This document shows, piece by piece, positions 55,134 to 63,116 of a DNA stretch of 64,000 nt (position 1 is its first letter; the number at the start of each line of letters is the position of its first letter). This stretch comes from an uncultured Atopobium sp. (GTDB taxonomy: Bacteria; Actinomycetota; Coriobacteriia; Coriobacteriales; Atopobiaceae): NCBI GenBank assembly GCA_947090525.1, contig CAMUON010000001.1:310001-374000 (forward strand), written 5' to 3'. The notes beneath the pieces are model-generated. The model had not been told where the DNA came from and did no database searches. It saw only the letters and a list, made by a program, of their open reading frames with translations. Made by a program: the position numbers and the translations under genes.

Positions 55134-56123
55134 ATGCCGCGCCTTGATAGAGAATCTTCGCTTTCAAGTTCTGTGTCTCTCTTTTTGGACTACTTGATGG
55201 TCGAGCGCGGCTATGCGAAAAATACGATTTCTGCTTATGCTCGAGATCTTGCGCGCTACCTGGACTTTCTCAAAACACGTCAGATCACAGATCCTGCCTC
55301 GATATCCCCTCAGGACATCGAGGCGTTTCTTTCTGTGTTGTTCGAAGAGGGGAGAAGTGCCGCGACCGTAGAGCGTAATGTATCTGCGGTCAAGGGCTTT
55401 CATAAGTTTATGGTAAGCGAAGAGCTCTGCAAAAATCATCCAAGTGCAGATATTCGCCTCCCCAAAAAGCCGCTTCACCTGCCTTCTGTGCTTACGCAAG
55501 ACGAAGTTGCACATCTTCTTGATGATCCTTTCCAAAAGGAGCTTATGCCTGCGCCTACCCCGCGAAAGAATGGCTCGTGTTCATACACGAAGCAGGCGCT
55601 CTTTTATCGTGATAAGGCGATTCTTGAGCTTTTGTATGGATGCGGACTGAGGGTGAGCGAATTATGCGGCCTTAGTCTTGCCAATGTTTCTGAAGATAGC
55701 GAGCTTATTCGCGTAATAGGTAAGGGATCGAAAGAGCGCGTGATTCCGATTCTTGGTCAAGCGCTTGCGAGTTTTGTTTGCTATCGTGACAACTGGCGCT
55801 GCTACTTATACAATCCTTCAAAAAGTGGCGATGCAGCGTTTTTGAGTTCAAGAAACACGGCAATCTCACGTCAAGCGGTCTTTGCCCTGGTTGAGCACTA
55901 TGGGCGTATCGTGGGTATCTCGGGCCTTCATCCGCACACGCTGCGGCATAGTTTTGCCACTCACCTGCTCGAAGGGGGTATGGATCTTCGCGTCGTGCAG
56001 GAGCTTTTGGGTCATGCAAGTATTGCAACAACGCAGCTCTACACCCATGTCGATCTCACGCACATCCGAAGCGAATACATGCACGCTCACCCGCGCGCGC
56101 ATCTTTCCCGTTCTGGTTCATAA
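55134..56123 (+). CDS. xerD: Tyrosine recombinase XerC/XerD
   Basis: A 329-residue site-specific recombinase that resolves chromosome dimers at dif. The SAM-like N-terminal domain has FLDYLMVERGYAKNTISAYA. The catalytic domain shows the first Arg in LLYGCGLRVSELCGL, HPHTLRHSFATHLLEGGMD (His-x-x-Arg), LGHASIATTQLYTHV with the second His and the Tyr nucleophile. It sits between pyrG and the dcw cluster. ATG 55134 or TTG 55128 could start it; neither has a strong ribosome site. Confidence 0.9.
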   Translation: MPRLDRESSLSSSVSLFLDYLMVERGYAKNTISAYARDLARYLDFLKTRQITDPASISPQDIEAFLSVLFEEGRSAATVERNVSAVKGFHKFMVSEELCKNHPSADIRLPKKPLHLPSVLTQDEVAHLLDDPFQKELMPAPTPRKNGSCSYTKQALFYRDKAILELLYGCGLRVSELCGLSLANVSEDSELIRVIGKGSKERVIPILGQALASFVCYRDNWRCYLYNPSKSGDAAFLSSRNTAISRQAVFALVEHYGRIVGISGLHPHTLRHSFATHLLEGGMDLRVVQELLGHASIATTQLYTHVDLTHIRSEYMHAHPRAHLSRSGS

Positions 56124-56256
56124 TTCCTTCATACCGCGCGCGTCCGTCCACACAGGGCGAGAATATGTTGTGCCGGGTGATTTTTTCTAACCCAAGATAT
56201 AGAGTTTTTCCTGCGCACCCGCGTGCGTTTGTCCCTTCATCCCAAAAAATGCCCCA

Positions 56257-56296
56257 TTTGTGTCGAAAAGTGTCGAAAAGTGTTGCGTAGTGGGGC
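56257..56296 (+). promoter_or_regulatory. MraZ-box array (four 10-bp repeats)
   Basis: Four units with 10-bp period: TTTGTGTCGA, AAAGTGTCGA, AAAGTGTTGC and GTAGTGGGGC. The core (A/T)AGTG(T/G) matches the repeats known to bind MraZ upstream of mraZ in other bacteria. The array overlaps the -35 of the dcw promoter, which suggests autorepression. Confidence 0.8.
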
Positions 56297-56311
56297 AGTA
56301 ATGCGTATAGT
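56283..56311 (+). promoter_or_regulatory. Promoter of the dcw cluster
   Basis: TTGCGT (56283-56288), exactly 17 bases and TATAGT (56306-56311), lying within and just after the MraZ boxes, 47 bases before mraZ. Confidence 0.78.
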
Positions 56312-56357
56312 TATAGCTGTACTCAGTGGGATTGCTATCGAGATTGGAGGGATTGCG

Positions 56358-56789
56358 ATGTATCTAACTGGCAGCTACAAACACAATTTAGATGCCAAGA
56401 GCCGCGTCACACTTCCTTCTTCATTTCGTAAGCAATTGGGAGACACCCTGTGTTTGGTGCCCCTTTCCGACTGCGTGTTGGGCTTTACCCCCGAAAGTCA
56501 CAAAACGTGGATCGAGAGTTTCTTCCCTGGAGGAATTAACCCTCGTAATCGTCGCGACGTTCAACTCAAAGCCGCGCTTCTTGCGCGTACGATTAGCGTG
56601 GATGTAGATTCCGCTGGCCGTCTTGCGTTGAGTAAGCTCGACGAGAAAACGCGTTCGCGCCTTGGTATCGCTCATGAGCTGGCTATTGTCGGTGTGGATG
56701 ATCATCTTGAGATTTGGAACGCTGAGCGCTTCGAAGAGCAGATGGAGAATTTCGACGACAATATCGACGCGCTCATGTTTGATGAATAG
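56358..56789 (+). CDS. mraZ: Transcriptional regulator MraZ
   Basis: A 143-residue double-AbrB-fold protein that binds upstream of the dcw cluster. MYLTGSYKHNLDAKSRVTLP is the family N-terminus, and DVDSAGRLALSKL is the second SpoVT-AbrB repeat. ATG 56358 with GGAGGGATT upstream is chosen; a longer frame would begin within the control region, inside the boxes. It begins the dcw order mraZ-rsmH-ftsL-ftsI. Confidence 0.95.
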   Translation: MYLTGSYKHNLDAKSRVTLPSSFRKQLGDTLCLVPLSDCVLGFTPESHKTWIESFFPGGINPRNRRDVQLKAALLARTISVDVDSAGRLALSKLDEKTRSRLGIAHELAIVGVDDHLEIWNAERFEEQMENFDDNIDALMFDE

Positions 56790-56828
56790 CGCGAATCAGC
56801 GTATGGCTGAGCTTGAGGGGTGAGTAGT

Positions 56829-57785
56829 TTGACATTCGAATATCGGCATGTGCCTGTGATGCTAGACGAAGTTATCGAAGTCCTTCATCCCGTGCCCGGG
56901 TCTGTGATCTGCGACTGCACTCTTGGTGGAGCTGGTCACACCGTTGAGCTCGCAAAACGAATTATGCCTTCTGGACTTTCCATTGGCATTGATCAAGACG
57001 AGCTCGCGCTCACCGCTTCTTCTGCTCGTATGAAGAAAGAAGCGCCCGGTGCAGATTTTTCTTTTCTCAAAGGGAATTTTTCCCAGCTCGATGAGCTATT
57101 AATCAAAGCTGGGGTAGCAGGGGTAGACGGCTTCTTATTCGATCTAGGCGTCTCTTCTCCGCAACTCGACATTCCCGAGCGGGGCTTTTCGTATCACGAA
57201 GATGCTCCACTAGATATGCGTATGGATCCGAGGAACAACACCCTAACTGCAGCTGAGGTCATAAACCACTATAACGAAGCCGACCTCACTCGGATTTTAC
57301 GAACGTATGGAGACGAACGCTTTGCTTCCCGCATTGCAGCAGCTCTTGTGTCTATCCGTGCCCACAAGCCTATAACGACGACACTGGAGCTTGTTGACGT
57401 GATCAAACGTGCGGTACCTGCAAAGTATCTACACAAGACGAAGCACCCAGCGAGGAAGACCTTTCAAGCGCTTCGCATCGAAGTCAATCACGAACTCGAT
57501 GCCTTGAATCAAGGTCTTAGACAAGCAGTTCGCTGGCTTAATCCTCGCGGGGTGCTGTGCGTTATCAGCTACCATTCGCTGGAAGATCGCCTCGTCAAAC
57601 ACATCATGAGCGAATATGCAAAGGGTTGTATCTGTCCTGCAGATCTGCCCGTGTGCGTATGTAATCATGTGCCGATTCTCGAATTATGCAAAAAAAAGCC
57701 TCTGCAAGCAGCGGCGTCTGAAGTGGAAACAAATCCACGTGCAAGGAGTGCTCTTTTGCGCGCCGCACGAAAATGTGCGCTATAA
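56829..57785 (+). CDS. rsmH: 16S rRNA m4C1402 methyltransferase RsmH
   Basis: A 318-residue SAM-dependent enzyme (MraW). It has YRHVPVMLDEVIEVL, the SAM loop DCTLGGAGHTVEL, DGFLFDLGVSSPQLD and a RKTFQALRIEVNHEL region. TTG 56829 is preferred because GAGGGG ends eight bases upstream; the in-frame GTG at 56820 overlaps that site. The C-terminal tail carries the usual CXCX motifs. Confidence 0.93.
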   Translation: MTFEYRHVPVMLDEVIEVLHPVPGSVICDCTLGGAGHTVELAKRIMPSGLSIGIDQDELALTASSARMKKEAPGADFSFLKGNFSQLDELLIKAGVAGVDGFLFDLGVSSPQLDIPERGFSYHEDAPLDMRMDPRNNTLTAAEVINHYNEADLTRILRTYGDERFASRIAAALVSIRAHKPITTTLELVDVIKRAVPAKYLHKTKHPARKTFQALRIEVNHELDALNQGLRQAVRWLNPRGVLCVISYHSLEDRLVKHIMSEYAKGCICPADLPVCVCNHVPILELCKKKPLQAAASEVETNPRARSALLRAARKCAL

Positions 57786-57791
57786 GAGCAG

Positions 57792-57825
57792 GTGCGCAGA
57801 CCGCGCTTGTGTGCGCAGACCGCGC
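57792..57825 (+). repeat. Direct repeat GTGCGCAGACCGCGC after rsmH
   Basis: Copies at 57792-57806 and 57811-57825 give a 19-bp period. They lie in the 227-base spacer between rsmH and ftsL, which otherwise holds no gene that I can support. Confidence 0.8.
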
Positions 57826-58012
57826 CCGCGCTTGCCTGAGTACTATTCGCAAGGAAGCATACGCATCCTCGCAAAATCAAAATAGTTCCGAGTGCTGCAC
57901 ACACTCATTTATCGTTTAAACGAAGCATATATGCAGCAAAAACAAAGTCGTGCGCGCAAGCGCACACACGCACTACGTGCAGCACACATTCTGCGCAAAG
58001 AAGGAGATGAAG

Positions 58013-58474
58013 ATGGGATATCAAGGAAACGTTGCGTATGACGCAGACACATGGTCTGCAGAAGCGTATACGTTTGCCTATCCGCAAGAAGATGCGCGCC
58101 CATCTTCTGTCCAGCGCCCTCATTTTGGCGTTATCGAAGGTCGCGGCCTCGATGCGAAGGTCCGCGAAGGGGTGGGCTTTGCGTTTCTCAACAAGATCAA
58201 GCTTATCGTCTCGGTTGTGGTCATTTGCGCAGCTATTGGCTTTGCTCGTGTGGGACTTCTAAGCGCGCAAGTTGTGTTGCTTCAGCAAAATGCACGTATG
58301 AGTGCTGCTATTGACCAGGCAGAACTGCACAACAACGAGCTAAAAGTCGAGCGCAGCATTCTTTCTAATTCCTCGCGTATTGGTCGCATTGCAACGCAAA
58401 GCTATGGTATGGTTTTACCCGAACAAGTTGATACAATTAATCTTGATAGCGACTCGTCCAGCACGGAAGACTAG
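58013..58474 (+). CDS. ftsL: FtsL-like cell division protein
   Basis: A 153-residue protein. A cytoplasmic part of about 60 residues precedes one transmembrane helix (KLIVSVVVICAAIGFARVG). A short coiled-coil ectodomain follows (QQNARMSAAIDQAELHNNEL) and an acidic Ser/Asp tail. The topology and position between rsmH and ftsI identify it as FtsL, which recruits the septal synthase. AAGGAG places the start at ATG 58013 (six bases), not the ATG at 58007. Confidence 0.78.
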   Translation: MGYQGNVAYDADTWSAEAYTFAYPQEDARPSSVQRPHFGVIEGRGLDAKVREGVGFAFLNKIKLIVSVVVICAAIGFARVGLLSAQVVLLQQNARMSAAIDQAELHNNELKVERSILSNSSRIGRIATQSYGMVLPEQVDTINLDSDSSSTED

Positions 58475-58526
58475 CGCGCGCATCCATGTTTTTAGCTAGC
58501 GCGACTTCGGGTATGTAAGGTTTATT

Positions 58527-60290
58527 ATGAGCTCAAAAAGAGATTATGTACGCGGTGCGTCATACGATGATGCTTCCTCTGTGCGAGGCCCGCGCACGCG
58601 CACAAATCCACGTGATGAGCGCTTTCGGAATGCAAGCTTTGCAATTGTTGTTATTTTTTCTGCCCTGGCTTTGATTGTGGTGAGCCGTCTTGTGTGGATC
58701 CAGGTTGTGGATGCATCTCGTTTACAGCAAATGTCTTGGAAGCAGCGGACAAATGTAGTCACGCTTTTTGCGCGCCGCGGCACTATCTACGATAGAAACG
58801 GCAACGTTCTTGCCATGAGTCGCGAGTGTAAGACCCTCTACTGCAATCCTAAGCAGGTAAAAAATCCCGCCCGCGCGGCGCAAATCATTGCAGACAATTT
58901 GGGCGGAGAAGCGAGTAGCTATATCGAAGCGCTTACCCGCGATTCTGGTTTTTCGTATATTGCGAAAAAAATTTCCAATGAAGACGCCAAATCAATCAAG
59001 GATGCACTGACAAAAGAGCAGATCGAAGGCGTATTTTACCAACCCGATATCAAACGTGAATATCCGTATGGCAATGTTGCAGGGCAGGTCTTGGGTCTTG
59101 TGAGCAACGAAGGCGAAGGGCTTACGGGTATCGAAAATTATTACAACGACGTGCTGCGCGGCACTAACGGCGAGATGATTTTTGAAGCGGGCCGCGATGG
59201 CACACCAATCGCAAGTGGGGATCCCCATATCGTCGAAGCTACGCACGGCTCTGACATCGTACTTTCCATCGATATCAATCTGCAAAAAAAGGCCGAGGAA
59301 GTCCTCGCGCAAGGAGTAAAGGATTGCGACGGCGATTCGGGTTCGGTGATGGCTACAGATCCCGCAACGGGAGAAATTCTTTGTGCCTGTTCAGCGCCTG
59401 GTTTTGATCCGAGCAATCCAAGCGATCTTGCCGAGGGCGCGCTCAATCTACGTGCGGTTTCTTCGGTATATGAGCCCGGTTCCATCTTCAAAATCATTAC
59501 CGAATCGATCGCGCTCGATTCCAAGCGTGTAAATCCCAAGCAGGTCTTTGACGTGCCCGCAAGCATCCAAGTGGGCGATGGTACGGTGACAGACGACGAC
59601 CATAGAAAATCAGCAGCCGACATGGATCTGCGCGAAATCTTGCGCCGCTCTTCAAATGTCGGCGTCGCGCTCGTTGCGCAAAAGTGTATCGGCGCGGATG
59701 TGTTTGCCCAGGGCCTCGATAATTTTATGATTGGTCAAAAAACGGGAATCGATTATCCTGGCGAGGTAAAGGGTCTCGTGAAGAGTAGAATTGAATACGA
59801 TGGCGCAAGTCTTGGCACCATGGCATTTGGACAGAGTCTTGCGATTCCGCCGGTACAGATGGTGCAAGCCGTATCATCTGTCGCAAATGGCGGAAATATC
59901 ATCACGCCGCATTTTCTCTTGAGCAAGAGTGGAGAAGAAGTGAGCTGGGGTGTTAAGGGGAGAAGCATCTCTGAGGATACCTGCAATTTGCTCGCCGACT
60001 ACATGCGCGACGTTGTCGAAAGTGGTACAGGTAAGCGCGCGCAGGTAAAGGGATATAACGTCTCGGGAAAAACGGGAACCGGTCAGCAAGCATCTCCTAC
60101 GGGCGGCTACATTGCTGGCTCCTACGGGAGTTCGTTTCTTGGGTTTGCGCCGTCTGCGCATGCGCGCGTATGTTTGTATGTGGGCGTTAATGGCACGCCT
60201 CAGCATGGAAATACGGCGGCGGCGCCGCTCTTTGCAGAGATTATGAAAGAAGCACTCGAGGATCTAAACGTTGCAGCGCAGAGTGAGTAG
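58527..60290 (+). CDS. ftsI: Septal peptidoglycan transpeptidase FtsI (class B PBP)
   Basis: A 587-residue membrane-anchored penicillin-binding protein that cross-links septal wall. One N-terminal helix (about 32-52) is followed by the dimerisation domain and the transpeptidase. Active motifs are PGSIFKI (Ser 319, Lys 322), RSSNVG (SSN 375-377) and GKTGTGQ (KTG 515-517). Ile at the second position of SxxK is slightly unusual. The length fits FtsI/PBP2. It is followed by a repeat-containing small ORF rather than murE. Confidence 0.94.
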   Translation: MSSKRDYVRGASYDDASSVRGPRTRTNPRDERFRNASFAIVVIFSALALIVVSRLVWIQVVDASRLQQMSWKQRTNVVTLFARRGTIYDRNGNVLAMSRECKTLYCNPKQVKNPARAAQIIADNLGGEASSYIEALTRDSGFSYIAKKISNEDAKSIKDALTKEQIEGVFYQPDIKREYPYGNVAGQVLGLVSNEGEGLTGIENYYNDVLRGTNGEMIFEAGRDGTPIASGDPHIVEATHGSDIVLSIDINLQKKAEEVLAQGVKDCDGDSGSVMATDPATGEILCACSAPGFDPSNPSDLAEGALNLRAVSSVYEPGSIFKIITESIALDSKRVNPKQVFDVPASIQVGDGTVTDDDHRKSAADMDLREILRRSSNVGVALVAQKCIGADVFAQGLDNFMIGQKTGIDYPGEVKGLVKSRIEYDGASLGTMAFGQSLAIPPVQMVQAVSSVANGGNIITPHFLLSKSGEEVSWGVKGRSISEDTCNLLADYMRDVVESGTGKRAQVKGYNVSGKTGTGQQASPTGGYIAGSYGSSFLGFAPSAHARVCLYVGVNGTPQHGNTAAAPLFAEIMKEALEDLNVAAQSE

Positions 60291-60298
60291 GACCGCTC

Positions 60299-60487
60299 GT
60301 GCGCGCACGGGTACGGCGCGGACGGACGCTTGCGAGCTTTGCGGATGTGTGGCGTGAGGCTTTGTTTGCGAAGGATATGCGTACGAAAGAGTTACGTACG
60401 AAAGAGTTACGTACGAAAGAGTTACGTACGAAAGAGTTACATACGAAAGAGTTACATACGAAAGAGATACATACGAGGGTAGCATGA
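60299..60487 (+). CDS. Possible small ORF with pentapeptide repeats, coupled to murF
   Basis: A 62-residue frame from GTG 60299, eight bases after the ftsI stop, with an AGTAGGA ribosome-like site. The N-terminal half (RRGRTLASFADVWREALFA) is basic; the second half is RTKEL/HTKEL repeats from the 15-bp DNA array. Its TGA stop overlaps the murF ATG as ATGA, the usual sign of coupled translation. It resembles no family that I know. It could be a real peptide, a remnant of something lost between ftsI and murF, or chance. Confidence 0.35.
   Translation: MRARVRRGRTLASFADVWREALFAKDMRTKELRTKELRTKELRTKELHTKELHTKEIHTRVA
60381..60476 (+). repeat. 15-bp tandem repeat, six and a half units, before murF
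   Basis: GTACGAAAGAGTTAC repeats at 60381, 60396, 60411 and 60426; two further units (60441 and 60456) begin with A, and the second has one more change. A partial unit ends just before the murF ribosome site GAGGG (60475-60479). The four leading copies are identical, indicating recent expansion. Confidence 0.97.
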
Positions 60488-62067
60488 TTGATTTTTCAGC
60501 AGAAGAAATTGCACGAGAAACGGCAGCACAGCTCGTGGTTTCGTCGCAAGACGTATGTTTTAGTGAATGCGTGATCGATTCGCGTCGCGCTTCAAAAGGC
60601 TGCATATTTGTCGCATTCAAAGGCGAAACGCAAAACGGTAATGTCTTTGCTGAGTCAGCGCTTGCGAAGGGCGCTGCAGGTGTTGTGCTAAGCGAGGAAC
60701 CTTCGGCGGCGCTCCTTGCGTGTGCGCGCACACAGCATGCATTTGTGCTTCGCGCGGAGCATGATGATTGCGAAGAATTTTTGCTGCGCCTTGCCCACGC
60801 CAAGCGTCAAAAACACCCCGAATACATCGTGATTGCTGTGACGGGATCATGCGGCAAAACAACCACCAAAGACATGCTCTTGAGCGTGATGTCGTCTCAT
60901 TTCAATAGTTTTGCAACGCCAGGCAACTACAACAATTTGATCGGGCTTCCGCTGACGCTTCTTATGACACCTCAAGATGTCGAGGTCATCATATGCGAAA
61001 TGGGCATGAACCATCTGCATGAGCTCGACCGCATGTCTCTGTGCGCACGTCCAAATCTCGCTATCATCACCAATATTGGTACGAGCCATATCGGTCTTTT
61101 GGGATCGCGCGAAAACATCGCGCGCGCAAAAGCCGAGGTGCTTAAAGGCCTGGTAGCGCCTCTGGATGCTTCTTTTGAGCCCTGTCTTTTGCTTTCTCAA
61201 GACGATGATTTTACGCCATTTATTATCAAACATTTTGCTTTGCCAAATGGCATTACGACGCGCCTGGTGGGGCTTGGTAACGCGTCGTCTGAGAGCGTGC
61301 CAAGTGCGGCAAGCGATTCCAGCGATCCCAGCGCGCCAAGTGCGGCAAGCGATCCCAGCGATCCCAGCGATTCCAGCGCGTACGCATCTCCTTTGGTACA
61401 TGCCGCGAACATCCATGTAGAAGATATCGCTTTTGATGCGCATGCGTGTCCGAGCTGCACGTATGTGTATGCTGCGGGTGCGCGCGAGGCTTTGCGTCTT
61501 CCACATCCTGGTGAGACGAGTGTGCTTGATAGTTTGTTTGCGCTCGAACTTGCCGAAATCTTGCACGTACCACGCAAAAAAGCGCTTTCTGCCCTTGCTC
61601 ACATGCCTGTTGTCCACATGCGTCTCGAAGAGATTAAACGTCCACACACCCCCCTTATCATCAACGATAGCTACAATGCAAGCCCAAGTTCTATCGCAGG
61701 CGCTTTGGCCGTTTTGCAAGAGATTGATTGCAGAGGGAGACGTATCGCCGTATTGGGGGAAGTGGGTGAGCTTGGAGATCAAGCGCATCTTTTGCATGGT
61801 TATATCGGAAGTTTTGTTGCCGGGCAAGCGCTTGACCTCATCGTCTTTATCGGGGACGCGTATGCCGAGGATATGTATCGTGCGTACTGCATTATGGGAG
61901 GGACGTCTGCGCGTGTTCTTCGCTATCAAGATGTTGCTGAAGCAATTACAGAGTTCCCGAACCATATATCTGAAGATGATTGTGTGCTTATCAAGGCATC
62001 GCGCGCCGCTCAGCTCGATTTGTTGGTAGATCATATCGTGTCGACTGGAGATACAAAACAATGCTAG
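60484..62067 (+). CDS. murF: UDP-MurNAc-tripeptide-D-Ala-D-Ala ligase
   Basis: A 527-residue Mur ligase that adds D-Ala-D-Ala to the cytoplasmic precursor. The N-terminal part has CVIDSRRASKGCIFVAFKG. The ATP loop is VTGSCGKTTTKDML, followed by GNYNNLIGLPLTLL and a EMGMNHLHELDRM block. DSYNASPSS is in the C-terminal domain. A Ser/Asp/Pro/Ala repeat insert at about 270-300 (61293-61381) lies between core blocks and makes the protein longer than usual (about 450-470). It overlaps mraY by seven bases. Confidence 0.95.
   Translation: MIDFSAEEIARETAAQLVVSSQDVCFSECVIDSRRASKGCIFVAFKGETQNGNVFAESALAKGAAGVVLSEEPSAALLACARTQHAFVLRAEHDDCEEFLLRLAHAKRQKHPEYIVIAVTGSCGKTTTKDMLLSVMSSHFNSFATPGNYNNLIGLPLTLLMTPQDVEVIICEMGMNHLHELDRMSLCARPNLAIITNIGTSHIGLLGSRENIARAKAEVLKGLVAPLDASFEPCLLLSQDDDFTPFIIKHFALPNGITTRLVGLGNASSESVPSAASDSSDPSAPSAASDPSDPSDSSAYASPLVHAANIHVEDIAFDAHACPSCTYVYAAGAREALRLPHPGETSVLDSLFALELAEILHVPRKKALSALAHMPVVHMRLEEIKRPHTPLIINDSYNASPSSIAGALAVLQEIDCRGRRIAVLGEVGELGDQAHLLHGYIGSFVAGQALDLIVFIGDAYAEDMYRAYCIMGGTSARVLRYQDVAEAITEFPNHISEDDCVLIKASRAAQLDLLVDHIVSTGDTKQC
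61293..61381 (+). repeat. Degenerate repeat within murF
   Basis: Recurring AGCGAT(T/C)CCAGC and GCGGCAAGC words encode a Ser/Asp/Pro/Ala segment between catalytic blocks of MurF. Confidence 0.75.
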
Positions 62068-63092
62068 GAAATCCCACTTATCCTACCTATCAAGTGTTTT
62101 TGGCACTGGGTTTATCTGCGCTTATCGTGTGCGTATGTATGCCACTCTTCATTCGTCTCATGAAGCACGAGGGCTTTGGCCAGCAAATTCGTGCCGATGG
62201 CCCCTCGCGTCATCTCGTAAAGCAAGGCACGCCCACCATGGGCGGGGTCGTTATGCTGGTAGGCATTGTGATTAGCTCCTGTATTCAGTCGAGTAGGGGA
62301 CTTAGCATCGTGCTTGCGATGGCGGTTATGCTTGCCTGCGCGCTTTTGGGTTTGCTCGACGATTTGGAATCGGTGTGTCACAAGCGCTCCTTAGGACTTA
62401 CGCCCGCGCAAAAGATGGCGGGGCTCATCGTGATTTGCGTCGTCTTTTGTATTGCGGCTACGAATTTTGTTGGGATAAGTCCCGTTATCGAGCTTCCTGG
62501 TGGTTTCAAAATTGATTTAGGTATTCTTGCTTCGAGCTTTGTTGTTGCTGGTCAGACGATCACGATTTATTGGCTCTACCTCATTTTTGTCTTTTTGCTC
62601 ATGGCGGGCCTTTCCAATGCGGTCAATCTTACCGATGGGCTCGATGGCCTCGCTGCCGGCTCTACTCTTGTGGTGATGATGTGCATGGCGATGGTCGCAT
62701 TTCTCTACGACGAAGTTGATCTTTCCGTCTTTGCCGCCACAATTGCAGGCGCGTGCATTGGCTTTTTGTGGCACAATTCCTATCCCGCCTCCATTTTTAT
62801 GGGCGATACGGGATCACTCGCCTTAGGCGGCGCCTTTGCGGCGCTTGCCGTTTTGACAAAAACCGAGGTTACCTCCCTTATTATGGGCGGCTTGTTTGTT
62901 ATCGAAGCGATGTCGGTTATCATCCAAGTTTTGAGTTATCATTTTTTCAAGCGGCGCGTATTTTTGATGGCACCCATTCACCATCATTTCGAAAAATGCG
63001 GCTGGGGTGAGACGAAAGTTGTTATTCGTTTTTGGATCATTTCCGCAGCATTTGCGGCACTTGGTTTTGCGCTCTATTTTCAGCTTCGATAA
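62061..63092 (+). CDS. mraY: Phospho-MurNAc-pentapeptide transferase
   Basis: A 343-residue ten-helix membrane enzyme that makes lipid I. GTPTMGG, LLDDLESV, NLTDGLDGLA, FMGDTGSLALGG and APIHHHFEKCGW are the conserved cytoplasmic loops with the catalytic Asp residues. ATG 62061 has GGAG upstream and overlaps the murF end by seven bases; a longer in-frame extension is rejected. Confidence 0.97.
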   Translation: MLGNPTYPTYQVFLALGLSALIVCVCMPLFIRLMKHEGFGQQIRADGPSRHLVKQGTPTMGGVVMLVGIVISSCIQSSRGLSIVLAMAVMLACALLGLLDDLESVCHKRSLGLTPAQKMAGLIVICVVFCIAATNFVGISPVIELPGGFKIDLGILASSFVVAGQTITIYWLYLIFVFLLMAGLSNAVNLTDGLDGLAAGSTLVVMMCMAMVAFLYDEVDLSVFAATIAGACIGFLWHNSYPASIFMGDTGSLALGGAFAALAVLTKTEVTSLIMGGLFVIEAMSVIIQVLSYHFFKRRVFLMAPIHHHFEKCGWGETKVVIRFWIISAAFAALGFALYFQLR

Positions 63093-63116
63093 GCTATACG
63101 TTGGCACGAGGTACCT

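Noticed and set aside
60381..60476. CRISPR array
   Set aside because: The 15-bp units are directly adjacent with no spacers and no cas genes are nearby.
60847..62061. 404-codon minus-strand open frame opposite murF
   Set aside because: MurF motifs on the + strand are unambiguous; the antisense frame is a by-product of codon bias and the repeat insert.
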